Below, in pieces: positions 26,029-35,311 of a DNA stretch of 64,000 nt. A model generated the notes under the pieces. That model saw only the letters and a program-made list of their open reading frames with translations. It did not search any database and was not told the origin of the DNA. The DNA comes from Geomonas diazotrophica. GTDB lineage: Bacteria > Desulfobacterota > Desulfuromonadia > Geobacterales > Geobacteraceae. Each line of letters opens with the position of its first letter. The first letter of the stretch is position 1. Location of the stretch: assembly GCF_018919385.1 (NCBI RefSeq), contig NZ_JAHLMF010000013.1, positions 62,001 through 126,000 of the forward strand, read 5' to 3'. The translations under genes and the position numbers were made by a program.

Positions 26029-26781
26029 CTAGGCCACGCGCTTCATCTTGCCGCGCAGCCTGACGATGGCCTGGCTGTGCAGCTGCGAGATGCGCGACTC
26101 GGTGAGATCAAGCACGGCGCCGATCTCCTTGAGGTTCAGTTCCTCGTAGTAGTAGAGCGTGATCACGATGCGCTCCTTCTCGGGGAGGGAATCGATCGCC
26201 TCGGCGAGGCGCTCCACGGTCTGGCGCGCGATCAGCTGGCTCTGCGGGCTCTCGGTACCCTTGTCCTCCAGGACGTCGAGAAGGCCGAAGGGAGCGCCGT
26301 CCTCGTCGTGCCAGGCGTCGTCCAGGGAAACGAAGGAGAGGAGGTGGATCTCCTCCAGGAGCCGGAAGTAGTCCTTGAGCTCGAGCCCCATGGCGGTGGC
26401 CACCTCGTCGCTGGAGGGGTTGCGCCCCAGGCGCTGCTCGAGCTGGGAGAACTCCTTCTCCAGCTTCTTGAACTTGTCCCTGAGGCTCCGGGTGAGCCAG
26501 TCCTGGGCCCTGAGCTCATCCATGATGGTGCCCCGGATGCGCTGCTCCGCGAAGGTCTTGAACTGTACCCCGCGGCTGGGATCGAAGCGCTCCGCGGCGG
26601 AGATCAGGCCGATCACCGCGGCGCTTCTCAGGTCGTCCCGGTCGAGGTGCGGGGGGAGTGACGAGGCGATCCGGTCGACAATGAACTTAACCAGCGGGAG
26701 GTGGGTGACCACCAGCTCGTCCCGGCTCATCGGGACCCCGCGTTGCGCCTCATGCTCATACGCCTTAAGAAGACAGTTCAT
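26029..26781 (-). CDS. fliA: FliA, sigma-28 factor
   Basis: The 250-residue protein starts at the ATG at 26781, with GGAGGAACC directly upstream; the longer frame to 26853 lies inside flhG and has no such site. Region 2 has VTHLPLVKFIVDRI, RDDLRSAAVIGLISAAERFD and FKTFAEQRIRGTIMDELRAQ. Region 4 has an HTH: LKEIGAVLDLTESRISQLHS. It directs late flagellar genes; matching promoters stand before flagellin and flbD in this window. Its start overlaps the end of flhG by 17 nt. FlgM, its antagonist, is encoded in the same operon. Confidence 0.97.
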   Translation of the reverse strand: MNCLLKAYEHEAQRGVPMSRDELVVTHLPLVKFIVDRIASSLPPHLDRDDLRSAAVIGLISAAERFDPSRGVQFKTFAEQRIRGTIMDELRAQDWLTRSLRDKFKKLEKEFSQLEQRLGRNPSSDEVATAMGLELKDYFRLLEEIHLLSFVSLDDAWHDEDGAPFGLLDVLEDKGTESPQSQLIARQTVERLAEAIDSLPEKERIVITLYYYEELNLKEIGAVLDLTESRISQLHSQAIVRLRGKMKRVA

Positions 26782-27679
26782 GGTTCCTCCACATCGTGCT
26801 AGATGCCACCGGAGCCACCGGCATGGCCCCTGCGCCGGCCGGCCGCTCCGCATTGATTTTTAGTGCCAAATTTTTGAACCCCGTCGACGCCTTGGCATCC
26901 GGGAAGAGGCGGTATAAAGCCCCGCGGCGCCTCACGGACTCCACCAGGAGCTCGTCATGCAGGATCGATCCTGCATGGTCAAACTGTACCTGCAAAAAGC
27001 GGCCCGTAATTGCGGCCAATTTGGAAAAGAGTGTCTCCCCCTCCTGGTTGTCGCGGCACATGTTGATCAGGAGCCTGAAACGGAAGGAGCTGTCGCGGCC
27101 GGAAAGCATCTTGATCAGCGCGTAGGCGTCGGTGATCGAGGTGGGCTCGGGGGTGACCACCAGCATGATCTCCCGGGCGAGGGAGGCGAAGCCGGTCAGG
27201 TTGGCCGCGATCCCGGAGCCGGTGTCGATCAGGAAGTAGTCGAAATCGTTCTGCAGCCTGAGCATCGCCTGCAAGAGCGCGCCGCGCTCCCAGGGGGAGA
27301 GGGCGCTGTACTGCTGCATATCCATCCCCGCGGGAAGGACGCTGACGCCGCCTCCCAGCTCCACCACCGTGTCCTTCAGGGGGACCTCCCCGGAGAGCAC
27401 CTGCCCCATGCGGAACGGGGCGTCCTTGCCCAGGCGCAGGCAGATGTCGCCGACGCCGGGGTTGGAGTCGACGATCAGGACCCGCTCACCGCGGGCGGCC
27501 AGGGAGGCGGCCAGATTCACCACGACGGAGGTCTTGCCGACCCCCCCCTTGCCGCTGGTGACCGAGATCACCCTGAGCCCTTCGCGCAGCTGGAGCTGCT
27601 CCGGTACTTCGGTCTTGGCGCGACCCGCCAGTCTCCTGAGCGATTCGGCCTGGTCTGTTGCTAGGCAAGACATTGTCAT
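26765..27679 (-). CDS. flhG: FlhG (FleN/YlxH), MinD-type ATPase for flagellar number
   Basis: The 304-residue protein has the deviant Walker A motif VTSGKGGVGKTSVVVNLA at about residue 37, LIVDSNPGVGD (switch I) and DYFLIDTGSGIA (switch II). It works with FlhF to set number and position of flagella and often limits the sigma-54 activator. The start is the ATG at 27679, which shares its A with the flhF stop (TGATG), so the pair is translationally coupled. The reading frame runs open well upstream inside flhF, but that part is not expected to be coding. Confidence 0.94.
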   Translation of the reverse strand: MTMSCLATDQAESLRRLAGRAKTEVPEQLQLREGLRVISVTSGKGGVGKTSVVVNLAASLAARGERVLIVDSNPGVGDICLRLGKDAPFRMGQVLSGEVPLKDTVVELGGGVSVLPAGMDMQQYSALSPWERGALLQAMLRLQNDFDYFLIDTGSGIAANLTGFASLAREIMLVVTPEPTSITDAYALIKMLSGRDSSFRFRLLINMCRDNQEGETLFSKLAAITGRFLQVQFDHAGSILHDELLVESVRRRGALYRLFPDAKASTGFKNLALKINAERPAGAGAMPVAPVASSTMWRNHELSS

Positions 27680-29106
27680 CAGTTGGACTCCTGCACCACC
27701 ATGGCGGCGAGCTTTCTGGAGGTCGCCACCTCGATGTCCTCGGGCACCTTCTGCCCGGTGCTGAAATAAGAAAGAGGGATCTTGTGCTTCAAACAGGTGT
27801 CGACGATGCAGCCGAAGGTCCTGCTTTCGTCGAGCTTGGTGAAGAGGAGCTTGGTCACCGGCAGGGTGCCGAAAGTCGCGATGATCTCGTCGATCTCGCG
27901 GCTCCTCGTGGTGGCCGACAGGCAGAGGTAAACGTCGATCCCGGTCTGGGTCTCGAGGTACCCCTTGAGCTCGTCGAGCCGGTCGGCGTCCTTGGGGCTC
28001 CGCCCGGCGGTGTCGATGAGGATCAGGTCCTTGTCGGAATGGCGGGCCAGCGCCCCGGAGAGTTCCTGCGAGTTGCCGGCCACCTCCAGCGGCAGGTCCA
28101 TGATCTTCGCGTAGGTCTTCAGCTGCTCGACCGCGCCCACCCTGAAGTTGTCCATGGTGACCATGGCCACGGAAACGCGGCGGTTCAGTGCGTACATGGC
28201 GGCGATCTTGGCGATGGTGGTGGTCTTGCCGACGCCGGTCGGCCCCACCACGGCCACGATGCGCGGCCCGTTCTTCTTGATGCGCAGCGAACCCGAGCAT
28301 TTCACCATGCCGGCCAGGTTCTCCGCCATCAGCGAGCGGAGCTCGTCCAGGGATACCCCCCCCTCGGCTGCGGCACGGACCGACTCGGTCAGGGCCTGCA
28401 CCGCCATCGGGCCGACCTCCTCGCCCCTGAGCTCATCGGCGAGCTTTTCCAGCAGGCGCTCCTCGTCGCTCCCCCTGTCGGCGCCCTTCACCAGCTTGAG
28501 CGCGGAGGCGGGGTGGGGTTGCTCCAGCTGCTCCACCGGGAACGGGACGGCCATCGGTTCGGGCTGCGCCGCGACCTTGACCGCGGTCTGCTCGAGCGCC
28601 TGCCCGGCCAGTTGGAAGGTCACCGGCTTGGGCCCCTTGTCCTTGTTGCCGGAAACCGCGTTGTAGAGGAGCTGCTTGATCTCCTCGAGCTCCTCCTTGC
28701 CGAAGGTCCTCGGGCCCGCCGGGCTTTCCGGCTGGGGCTCCTGGGAGGGCTGCGCCTGCGGCACCGCCTGCTGCGCCTCCTTCTTCGAGAGCGCCTCGAT
28801 GCGCTGCTTCAGCTCGCGCACCTCGCGCGCCAGGGGACCCAGCATGGAGTTCTGGAACTCCTCGCGGGTGGAGAGCTCGCGCTCCTGAACCGGCGGCGCT
28901 TCCTCCCGGTAGGGGTTGGGGCGCTGCTGCACCGGTCTCGGCTCCAGGGCCGCGGTCACCTCGTAATAAGGCTTCGAGAAGAAGCCGAGGATCCCCTTCT
29001 TGCGCTCCTTCTTGGAGGAGAGGATCATGGCGTCCAGACCCATCTCGGCCTTCACCATCCTGAGAGCTTCCGACATCTCGCCTGCTTGGAATGTTTTAAC
29101 TAGCAT
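27679..29106 (-). CDS. flhF: FlhF, SRP-type GTPase for flagellar placement
   Basis: The 475-residue protein has the FlhF N-terminal motif MLVKTFQAGEMSEALRMVKA and KPYYEVTAALEPR. A Pro/Gln/Glu-rich linker and coiled coil follow (about 60-200). The C-terminal NG GTPase domain has VVGPTGVGKTTTIAKIAA (G1), MDNFRVGAVEQL, LILIDTAGRS (G3) and TKLDES (G4). FlhF recruits the first flagellar parts to the pole. Its start overlaps flhA by 11 nt. Confidence 0.96.
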   Translation of the reverse strand: MLVKTFQAGEMSEALRMVKAEMGLDAMILSSKKERKKGILGFFSKPYYEVTAALEPRPVQQRPNPYREEAPPVQERELSTREEFQNSMLGPLAREVRELKQRIEALSKKEAQQAVPQAQPSQEPQPESPAGPRTFGKEELEEIKQLLYNAVSGNKDKGPKPVTFQLAGQALEQTAVKVAAQPEPMAVPFPVEQLEQPHPASALKLVKGADRGSDEERLLEKLADELRGEEVGPMAVQALTESVRAAAEGGVSLDELRSLMAENLAGMVKCSGSLRIKKNGPRIVAVVGPTGVGKTTTIAKIAAMYALNRRVSVAMVTMDNFRVGAVEQLKTYAKIMDLPLEVAGNSQELSGALARHSDKDLILIDTAGRSPKDADRLDELKGYLETQTGIDVYLCLSATTRSREIDEIIATFGTLPVTKLLFTKLDESRTFGCIVDTCLKHKIPLSYFSTGQKVPEDIEVATSRKLAAMVVQESN

Positions 29107-31177
29107 TGTTCACCACCACGCCTAAGGATTGGATTTTTATGTTGGGCGGGATCTCGTTGTGCGAGATGACCGCCAGGTTGGGCATGAACCGTTCGGTGAG
29201 TTTCTTCACGTGACGGCGGATGGAGGGGGAAGCCATCAGGACCGGAAGCGCGCCGATGGCGTCGAACTGCTCGGCGTTCCTGCGGATGGCGGCCAGGACG
29301 CGCTGCGCCACGTGCGGATCTATGGCCAGGTAGCTTCCCTGCTCCGAGAGCTGGACCGAGTCGACGATGGTCTCCTCGATGTCGTGGTCCAGGGTGAGCA
29401 CGCAGAGGGTGTCGTCCTCGCGCTTGTACTGCTCCACGATGTAGCGCCCCAGGCTCTGCCGTACGAACTCGGTCAGCATCTCCGGGTCCTTGGTCACCCC
29501 GCCGTAATCGGCCAGCGTCTCCAGGATGGAGCGGAGGTCCCGGATGGAAACGTTTTCCTTCAAAAGGTTCTTCACCACGCGCAGCACGGTGCCCAGTGAG
29601 AGCAGCGACGGGACCAGCTCCTCGACCACCTTGGGGAGGGTGGCCGCGATGCTGTCCAGGAGCTGCTGCAGCTCCTGGCGCCCCACCAGCTCGTGGGCGT
29701 GCTTCTTGATGGTCTCGCTGATGTGGGTGGCGAGGATGGTGGTGTTGTCCACCACGGTGTAGCCGGAAACCTGCGCCTTCTCCCGTTCCTTACCCTTGAT
29801 CCAGACCGCGGGGAGCCCGAAGACCGGCTCGGTGGTCTTGATCCCCTCCAGCGCACCGACCGCGCCGCCGGAGTCCATGGCCAGGTACTGCCCGGAGAGC
29901 TCGCCGCCGCCGACCTTGGCGCCGTTGATGAGGATGTTGTACTCGTAGGGTTTCAACTGAAGGTTGTCGTGGATGTGGATCGGGGGAACGATGAAACCCA
30001 TGCGGTCCGCAACCTGTTTCCTGATGGAGCGGATCCGGTCCAGGAGTTCCCCCTGCTGGCTCGCGTCCACCATGGGGACCAGGCCGTACCCCACCTCCAG
30101 CTCCAGCATGTCCAGCGGACGGATGCTGCTGATCTGGTCGCTCTCCTCGGCGCTCCCGGCCGAGGTCTCCACCACGTCCTCCACCTCGGCCTTATTCTCC
30201 ACCGCCATCCTGCTGATCAGGTAGGAGACGCCCGAGAGGAGGAAGAAGGCGAAGTGGGGCAGCCCCGGGATCATGGCGAACAGGAACAGGACCCCCGACG
30301 CGACCTGGAAGGCCTTCGGGTAGTTCAAAAGCTGGCCGGCGATCTCGTGGCCGAAGTTGTTTTCGTCGGCGGAGCGGGTCACGATGATGCCCGCCGCGGT
30401 GGATATGATCAGGGCCGGGATCTGGGCCACCAGCCCCTCACCGATGGTGAGCAGGGTGTAGTTCTGCAGCGCCTGGTCCAGCGGCATCCCTTTCTGCCAG
30501 ACGCCGATCACGAAGCCGCCGACGATGTTCACCAGGACGATCATGATGCCGGCGACGGCGTCCCCGCGCACGAACTTGCTGGCACCGTCCATGGAGCCGT
30601 AGAAGTCCGCCTCGCGGGCAATCTTCTTGCGCCGGGCCTTGGCCTCCTTGTCGGTCAGGATGCCGTTTGAGAGGTCGGCGTCGATGGCCATCTGCTTGCC
30701 CGGCATGGCGTCAAGGGTGAAGCGGGCGGCCACCTCGGCCACGCGCCCGGCGCCCTTGGTGATGACCACGAAGTTGATGATGACGAGGATCAGGAAGATG
30801 ACCGCACCCACGACGTAGTTGCCGCCGACCACGAACTGGCCGAAGGCCTTGATGACGCCGCCGGCCGCCTCGACCCCCTCGCTGCCGTGCATCAGGATGA
30901 GGCGGGTGGAGGCGATGTTGAGGGCGAGCCGGAACAGCGTGGTGACCAGGAGGATCGAGGGAAAGACCGAGAAATCGAGCGGCTGCACCGTGTACAGGCA
31001 GACCAGGAGGATCACGAGCGCTACGGTGATGTTGGTGGCCAGGAAGACGTCGAGCATGAACGCCGGCAGGGGGACCACCATCAGGGCAAGCACCCCGATC
31101 AGGGCCACCGCCATGTAGATGTCCGAATTGCTTTTTGGTCCCGGGAGCGCCAGGGCGTCCGTCGTGGGGTTGGCCAT
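29096..31177 (-). CDS. flhA: FlhA, flagellar export gate
   Basis: The 693-residue protein has the usual eight N-terminal membrane helices (about 20-320), including the conserved loop with GAGRVAEVAARFTLDAMPGK and the KEAKARRKKIAREADFYGSM region. The cytoplasmic C-terminal domain begins near 350 and binds chaperone-substrate complexes. It is first in the operon, directly behind a sigma-54 promoter. flhB, which often lies just upstream, is not in this window. An AAAGGAAAC sequence precedes the ATG. Confidence 0.97.
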   Translation of the reverse strand: MANPTTDALALPGPKSNSDIYMAVALIGVLALMVVPLPAFMLDVFLATNITVALVILLVCLYTVQPLDFSVFPSILLVTTLFRLALNIASTRLILMHGSEGVEAAGGVIKAFGQFVVGGNYVVGAVIFLILVIINFVVITKGAGRVAEVAARFTLDAMPGKQMAIDADLSNGILTDKEAKARRKKIAREADFYGSMDGASKFVRGDAVAGIMIVLVNIVGGFVIGVWQKGMPLDQALQNYTLLTIGEGLVAQIPALIISTAAGIIVTRSADENNFGHEIAGQLLNYPKAFQVASGVLFLFAMIPGLPHFAFFLLSGVSYLISRMAVENKAEVEDVVETSAGSAEESDQISSIRPLDMLELEVGYGLVPMVDASQQGELLDRIRSIRKQVADRMGFIVPPIHIHDNLQLKPYEYNILINGAKVGGGELSGQYLAMDSGGAVGALEGIKTTEPVFGLPAVWIKGKEREKAQVSGYTVVDNTTILATHISETIKKHAHELVGRQELQQLLDSIAATLPKVVEELVPSLLSLGTVLRVVKNLLKENVSIRDLRSILETLADYGGVTKDPEMLTEFVRQSLGRYIVEQYKREDDTLCVLTLDHDIEETIVDSVQLSEQGSYLAIDPHVAQRVLAAIRRNAEQFDAIGALPVLMASPSIRRHVKKLTERFMPNLAVISHNEIPPNIKIQSLGVVVNNAS

Positions 31178-31520
31178 GCGTCAGTTTCCTTTGCCTGATC
31201 TGGGGTTCACTCTGCAGAGGGACCTTGTGCAACCGGTGTGCCATTTCCCCCAGGACGCCCAAGCGGCGCCGTGGCGGGCAAAAAGTGGAATGAATACAAC
31301 GGGGAGCGGGGGTCTGGGTGGACCGGGAAGGGAGGAGACGGCGGGAGCGGCAACGTCATTTTTGAAGCGCTGCGCCAGTCATTTTTTTGACCGGGCGGGG
31401 GCGACCGTGGTTAGAACGTTCTTTTTTTCTTGTCAAAAGGACGGGGAGCCGCTATGTTTTCCCCGCCCGAAGGAGGCCTCCCCGCAGCCCTCCCAGGAGC
31501 CACCCCTGAAACGGAGCACA
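31178..31520. other. Divergent intergenic region flhA / Omp85-like lipoprotein
   Basis: The gap of 343 bp holds the sigma-54 promoter for flhA at its left end. The middle is G-rich with T-runs near 31386 and 31422 but no clear stem-loop. ACGGAG near 31512 is the ribosome-binding site of the plus-strand gene. Nothing else is recognised. Confidence 0.5.
31228..31243 (-). promoter_or_regulatory. Sigma-54 promoter of the flhA operon
   Basis: The minus strand reads TGGCACACCGGTTGCA, matching TGGCACG-N4-TTGCW with GG and GC exactly 10 nt apart. It lies about 50 nt before the flhA ATG. It implies control by RpoN and a flagellar enhancer-binding protein not present in this window. Confidence 0.85.
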
Positions 31521-32753
31521 ATGCGCGCGTTATTGCTGTTATCGCTGATCCTTCTGTCGCTTCTGGCCGGATGCACCAGCTACCTACCGTCCACGGTGCT
31601 CCCTGCGCCCTCTCCGGCGCAGCCGTACGTGAAGCTGGTCACCATCCCGCTTCCCGTGATCGCCTCCAGCCCCAACGAGGGGGTAACCTGGGGCGCCCTG
31701 ACCGCGTTCCTTTTGCACAACGACAAGGACGAGGTTTCCGCTATGTTCGCCCCGCAGGTGAACCGAAACGAGAATTTCGGCACCACGGGGACCCTCTACG
31801 GCGCCATGTACCCCTCCCCCCTGCGCAGCATCGAGTTCAACCTCTCCAAATCCAGCAAGGTGAACTCCGACTACGAGGTGAGGGTCCGGGACCAGAGCCT
31901 CATGGAGCGCAAGCTTGAGTTGAACGCCTTCGTCTACAACTTCACCGACGGCTCGGCCCGCTTCTTCGGCTTCGGGGCGGGCAGCAGCGCCGAGGACGAG
32001 ACCAACTTCGCCGACCGGGAGTTCGGCTACACGGTGTCGGCGGGTTACCCGCTGTCCGCCAACACCGTCCTGTACCTGGGGGACCGCCTGAGAAGGGTGG
32101 AGATCGACGAGGGGGCCGTCAAACAGCTCCCCAACCTGCAGCAGCACTTCAGCGCGGCCGAGGTACCCGGTATCGACGGCTTCAGCACGCACGCCCAATC
32201 CGTTTCGCTGGTCTACAGCACCCTCGACGCCTCCACCATGTCCGGTTCCGGCATCCGCGCCCGGGCCTCGATCGAGGGAAGCCTGGCCGGCCTGGGGAGC
32301 AGCGCGCGCTTCGTGCGCTACGAGGCCGAGGTTAAGGGCTTCTTCCCCGTCCCGGACAGCCGTTTCATCAGCGCCGGCAGGGTCGCCGTCGGACAGGCAC
32401 GCGGGAGTTCCATCCCCTTCCTGGAGCAGAGCATCCTGGGCGGCGAGAACACCCTCAGGGGGTACGGCAGGAACCGCTTCATAGACAACAGCTACGTGGT
32501 CTGCAACCTGGAGGAGCGGATCAGGCTGTTCCGTTGGGAGGTTTTCGACGTGCGCGCGGACTGGGAACTGGCGCCTTTCGTGGACATCGGCGGGGTGGCG
32601 GACACGATGGGAGACCTGCGGGCCGGCGAAATCGAGGTGAATCCGGGCATCGGCTTCCGCGCCGTGGTGCGCCCCAACATCCTCGGGCGCATCGACGTGG
32701 GTTTCAGCAAAGACGGCCCCGCGGTCTTCGTGGGGCTCGGGTACCCGTTCTAA
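31521..32753 (+). CDS. Omp85/BamA-like outer-membrane beta-barrel with lipoprotein signal
   Basis: The 410-residue product starts at the ATG at 31521, with ACGGAG 6 nt upstream. MRALLLLSLILLSLLAGC gives a lipobox LAGC at Cys18. The rest is rich in alternating beta strands. SILGGENTLRGYGRNRF contains the LRGY motif of the Omp85 barrel loop L6, and the chain ends VFVGLGYPF with a terminal Phe, the BamA-recognition signature. No POTRA domain precedes the barrel. It resembles the surface-antigen D15 C-terminal domain seen in BamA/TamA-family outer membrane proteins. The lipid anchor on a barrel is odd. The next gene is also a lipoprotein. Function unknown: phospholipid or protein insertion is possible. 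Confidence 0.82.
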   Translation: MRALLLLSLILLSLLAGCTSYLPSTVLPAPSPAQPYVKLVTIPLPVIASSPNEGVTWGALTAFLLHNDKDEVSAMFAPQVNRNENFGTTGTLYGAMYPSPLRSIEFNLSKSSKVNSDYEVRVRDQSLMERKLELNAFVYNFTDGSARFFGFGAGSSAEDETNFADREFGYTVSAGYPLSANTVLYLGDRLRRVEIDEGAVKQLPNLQQHFSAAEVPGIDGFSTHAQSVSLVYSTLDASTMSGSGIRARASIEGSLAGLGSSARFVRYEAEVKGFFPVPDSRFISAGRVAVGQARGSSIPFLEQSILGGENTLRGYGRNRFIDNSYVVCNLEERIRLFRWEVFDVRADWELAPFVDIGGVADTMGDLRAGEIEVNPGIGFRAVVRPNILGRIDVGFSKDGPAVFVGLGYPF

Positions 32754-32924
32754 GAGCCCCTTTCCCCCCTCTCCCCCCGGGCCTGCCCACCGAAGCGGCA
32801 GCACCACAAGAGTTAAGCATAAACAATCTCCCCGGCGCCCCTCGCACCTCCCCTCGGCTGCATCACGTGCAATCGGTGATACATTAAAGAGGCGGGCTAC
32901 TTCAGCTCATTGGAGGAGTGGATC

Positions 32925-33668
32925 ATGACGCGCGCTATCCGTCGGCTCGGCATCACGTCCCTGTTCGCCTCGTCTTTGCTGGTTTCCTGCCTGCTCCTCT
33001 CTTGCGCTTACCCGGGCGCGACCTCTCCAACCGGCATCACGGTGCGGCAACCGCCACAAGCGACACCGCTGCGCCCCATAAACGTACGCAAGGTTTTCCT
33101 CAACTACTCCGGGGTCAGGGTGGTAGAACTCAGCTTATTTCCCAGCGCGGGGTTCGGTTCGGAAGACAAGTCCAATTTCGACGCCTCCCTAAAGAGCACG
33201 CTGAAGGGAGCCACGAAATGGCATGAACAGAGGGGGGACGAGATCCGGGTCTACGTAGTCATCAACAGGTACATCATCGGTTGGTACGGCGAATACAGCG
33301 CCGCTCACGCGGCCTTCGCCTGGTGCGCCGCCGATCCGGGGGGCAAGGTCCTGTTCCAGGAACAGTTCTACGCGACGACCAGGTGCACTTCCCTGTGCAA
33401 CCTGGGAGCGATGAAAGACTGGATCAACCATGCCGCGATCCGACGCATCGCCGGCAAGGCACTGAACCTCGCTTCGGGCGTGGATGAAAGCGGCATCACG
33501 GCCGTTCCCGGCACCTACGACACCGTCGATGCGGCGATCGGGTCCATTGCCTACGGTGTTCGCTATTGGACGCCGAAGGAGATTTTCACCGCGCCGTTGC
33601 TGAAAGTGAGCGAACCGACGGATTGGGCCGGCATCGTCGTCCCGGGGAACCCGGCGCCAGCGCCCTAG
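32925..33668 (+). CDS. Putative lipoprotein of unknown function
   Basis: I do not recognise this 247-residue protein. The ATG at 32925 has GGAGG 8 nt upstream. The signal ends in a lipobox LLSC (about Cys26-27), followed by a Pro-rich linker. The mature domain has VVELSLFPSAGFGSEDKSNF, EIRVYVVINRYIIGWYGEY and paired cysteines (FAWCAADP, TRCTSLCNLG) that could form disulphides. It follows the Omp85-like gene by 171 nt on the same strand; that gap has no clear terminator, so they may be cotranscribed. Confidence 0.75.
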   Translation: MTRAIRRLGITSLFASSLLVSCLLLSCAYPGATSPTGITVRQPPQATPLRPINVRKVFLNYSGVRVVELSLFPSAGFGSEDKSNFDASLKSTLKGATKWHEQRGDEIRVYVVINRYIIGWYGEYSAAHAAFAWCAADPGGKVLFQEQFYATTRCTSLCNLGAMKDWINHAAIRRIAGKALNLASGVDESGITAVPGTYDTVDAAIGSIAYGVRYWTPKEIFTAPLLKVSEPTDWAGIVVPGNPAPAP

Positions 33669-33677
33669 TGAACGGAT

Positions 33678-35120
33678 TCACCCGAACCACGCCTGCCGCA
33701 ACAGCCTGATCCCTTCGGCGATCTCTTCCGCGGAGAGGCCGCCGAAGCCGATCATGATCAGGTTTTCCGGGGCGCACTCCGGGTTCTGCCAGAACTGGCG
33801 GGTCGGCGACACCTTCACCTGGTACGCCGCCGCCCGCTCCACCATCGCTTCCTGGGTCTCTCCCGTGAAGTGCTCCAAAAGGACGTGCAGACCCGCGTTC
33901 TGTCCGTAGATCCGCACCCGGTCACCCATCTCCCTTTGTACCGACTGCACCAGGACCTCGTGCTTCTTCTTGTTGACCAGGCAGACCTTGCGCAGGTGCC
34001 GGTCCCAGTGCCCCCCCGACAGCAGGCTCGCCGCGACGTACTGCTGCAGCCTGGGGACGGTGCACTTGTAGCGCTCGAAGACGGTGTGGTACCTGGCCAG
34101 CAACCATTGCGGCAGCACCATGTAGCCCATGCGCAGCCCCGGGGCGAACGCCTTGGAGAAGGTCCCCAGGTAGATCACGCGCTCCTGGCAATCGATCGAC
34201 TGCAGGGCCGGGATGGGCCGGGTGCGGTAGCGGAACTCGCTGTCGTAGTCGTCCTCGATGATGACCCCTCCGCTTTGCTCCGCCCACTGCAGCAACCTCA
34301 TGCGGTGCTGGATCGGCATCACCACCCCGGTGGGAAGCTGATGCGACGGGGTCACGTAGGCCAGCCGCGCCCCGCTTTTCTTCAGTTCCGCCGGGTCGAT
34401 ACCGGATTCGCCGACCGGCACCGGAAGCACCCGGTAGCCGTGGTTTGCGAAGATGACCCTGGTGAAGTCGTAACCCGGCTCCTCCATCCCGAGGATCCGC
34501 TCCTCCAGCGGGAACAGCAGACAGATCATCATCGCCAGGTCCTGGAGTCCCGCGCCGACCACGATCTGCTCCGGCGAACATTTGACACCCCGGGACTGGC
34601 GCAGGTATTTCGCCAGTTCCCGCCGCAACTGGAGTTCTCCCTGCTTGTCCCCGTAATAGGCGATGGAGTCGACCTTCAGCGAGGTCAGCACCTCGTTGTT
34701 CAGCCGCCGCCACAGGGCGTGGGGGAAGGAGTGCGGATCGAAATCGCCGTAGGAGAAGTTGTACTTCACCGGCCTGGCCTGCGCCGGGGCCGGCTCATCC
34801 GGCTCCCCCCACGTGCCGCTCCCCGAGAGGAGCTGCGGCTCCTCGTCGTCCCCCGTTATGCAGGGAAAATGCAGCAGGTCTTCCTGGAGATCCTGCACCA
34901 CGTACCCCGAACCATGCCTCCCCTCCACGTACCCCTCGATGCAGAGCTGGTCGTAGGCGGCCTCCACCGTGTTGCGCGCGATGGAGAGATTTTTCGCCAG
35001 GTCCCTGGTCGATGTCAGCCGGCTCCCCTTCTCGTATTCCCCGGTGACGATGTTCTGCTTCAGCTGCTCATAAAGCTGCTGATACAAAGGCTTTTTTGAT
35101 TCCGGGTTCAGGTAGATCAT
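33678..35120 (-). CDS. MocR/PdxR-family transcriptional regulator (GntR-HTH + aminotransferase-like)
   Basis: The 480-residue protein has a GntR winged HTH at about 10-75 (LYEQLKQNIVTGEYEKGSRL, TSTRDLAKNLSIARNTVEAA). From about 130 it has a fold-type I aminotransferase domain with YGDKQGELQLRRELAKYLRQ, IIEDDYDSEFRY and the PLP-lysine segment GTFSKAFAPGLRMGY. Members sense PLP or amino-acid ligands and often control a divergent gene. Here a secreted-protein gene is divergent across a 191-bp gap that contains a perfect inverted repeat. The effector is unknown. It converges with the plus-strand lipoprotein gene, 9 nt apart. Confidence 0.93.
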   Translation of the reverse strand: MIYLNPESKKPLYQQLYEQLKQNIVTGEYEKGSRLTSTRDLAKNLSIARNTVEAAYDQLCIEGYVEGRHGSGYVVQDLQEDLLHFPCITGDDEEPQLLSGSGTWGEPDEPAPAQARPVKYNFSYGDFDPHSFPHALWRRLNNEVLTSLKVDSIAYYGDKQGELQLRRELAKYLRQSRGVKCSPEQIVVGAGLQDLAMMICLLFPLEERILGMEEPGYDFTRVIFANHGYRVLPVPVGESGIDPAELKKSGARLAYVTPSHQLPTGVVMPIQHRMRLLQWAEQSGGVIIEDDYDSEFRYRTRPIPALQSIDCQERVIYLGTFSKAFAPGLRMGYMVLPQWLLARYHTVFERYKCTVPRLQQYVAASLLSGGHWDRHLRKVCLVNKKKHEVLVQSVQREMGDRVRIYGQNAGLHVLLEHFTGETQEAMVERAAAYQVKVSPTRQFWQNPECAPENLIMIGFGGLSAEEIAEGIRLLRQAWFG

Positions 35121-35238
35121 GGCGATCCCTCCCTCATCGCGCTCGGCGGGGACAAAAGCTGTAAACGAAGTGTATCCATAAAAATTATGAAATGTGGCCC
35201 TTCACAGGGATACTGTTTGCGCCCTATCCTTACACCAG

Positions 35239-35256
35239 ATTTACAGCGTTGTAAAT
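35239..35256. promoter_or_regulatory. Candidate operator between MocR gene and secreted-protein gene
   Basis: ATTTACA-GCGT-TGTAAAT is a perfect 7-bp inverted repeat. A further CTGTAAA lies near the MocR side at about 35158. It may bind the MocR regulator, although many MocR proteins prefer direct repeats. Confidence 0.45.
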
Positions 35257-35311
35257 ATCGCAGGGGCCGTACCCCCGGCTGGACCGGGGAGGCCCCACCC
35301 AGGAGGGCATT

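Noticed and set aside
27680-28300. Extension of flhG upstream into flhF
   Set aside because: The added residues are Arg/Gly/His-rich antiframe of flhF, and the ATG at 27679 gives a normal MinD-type start.
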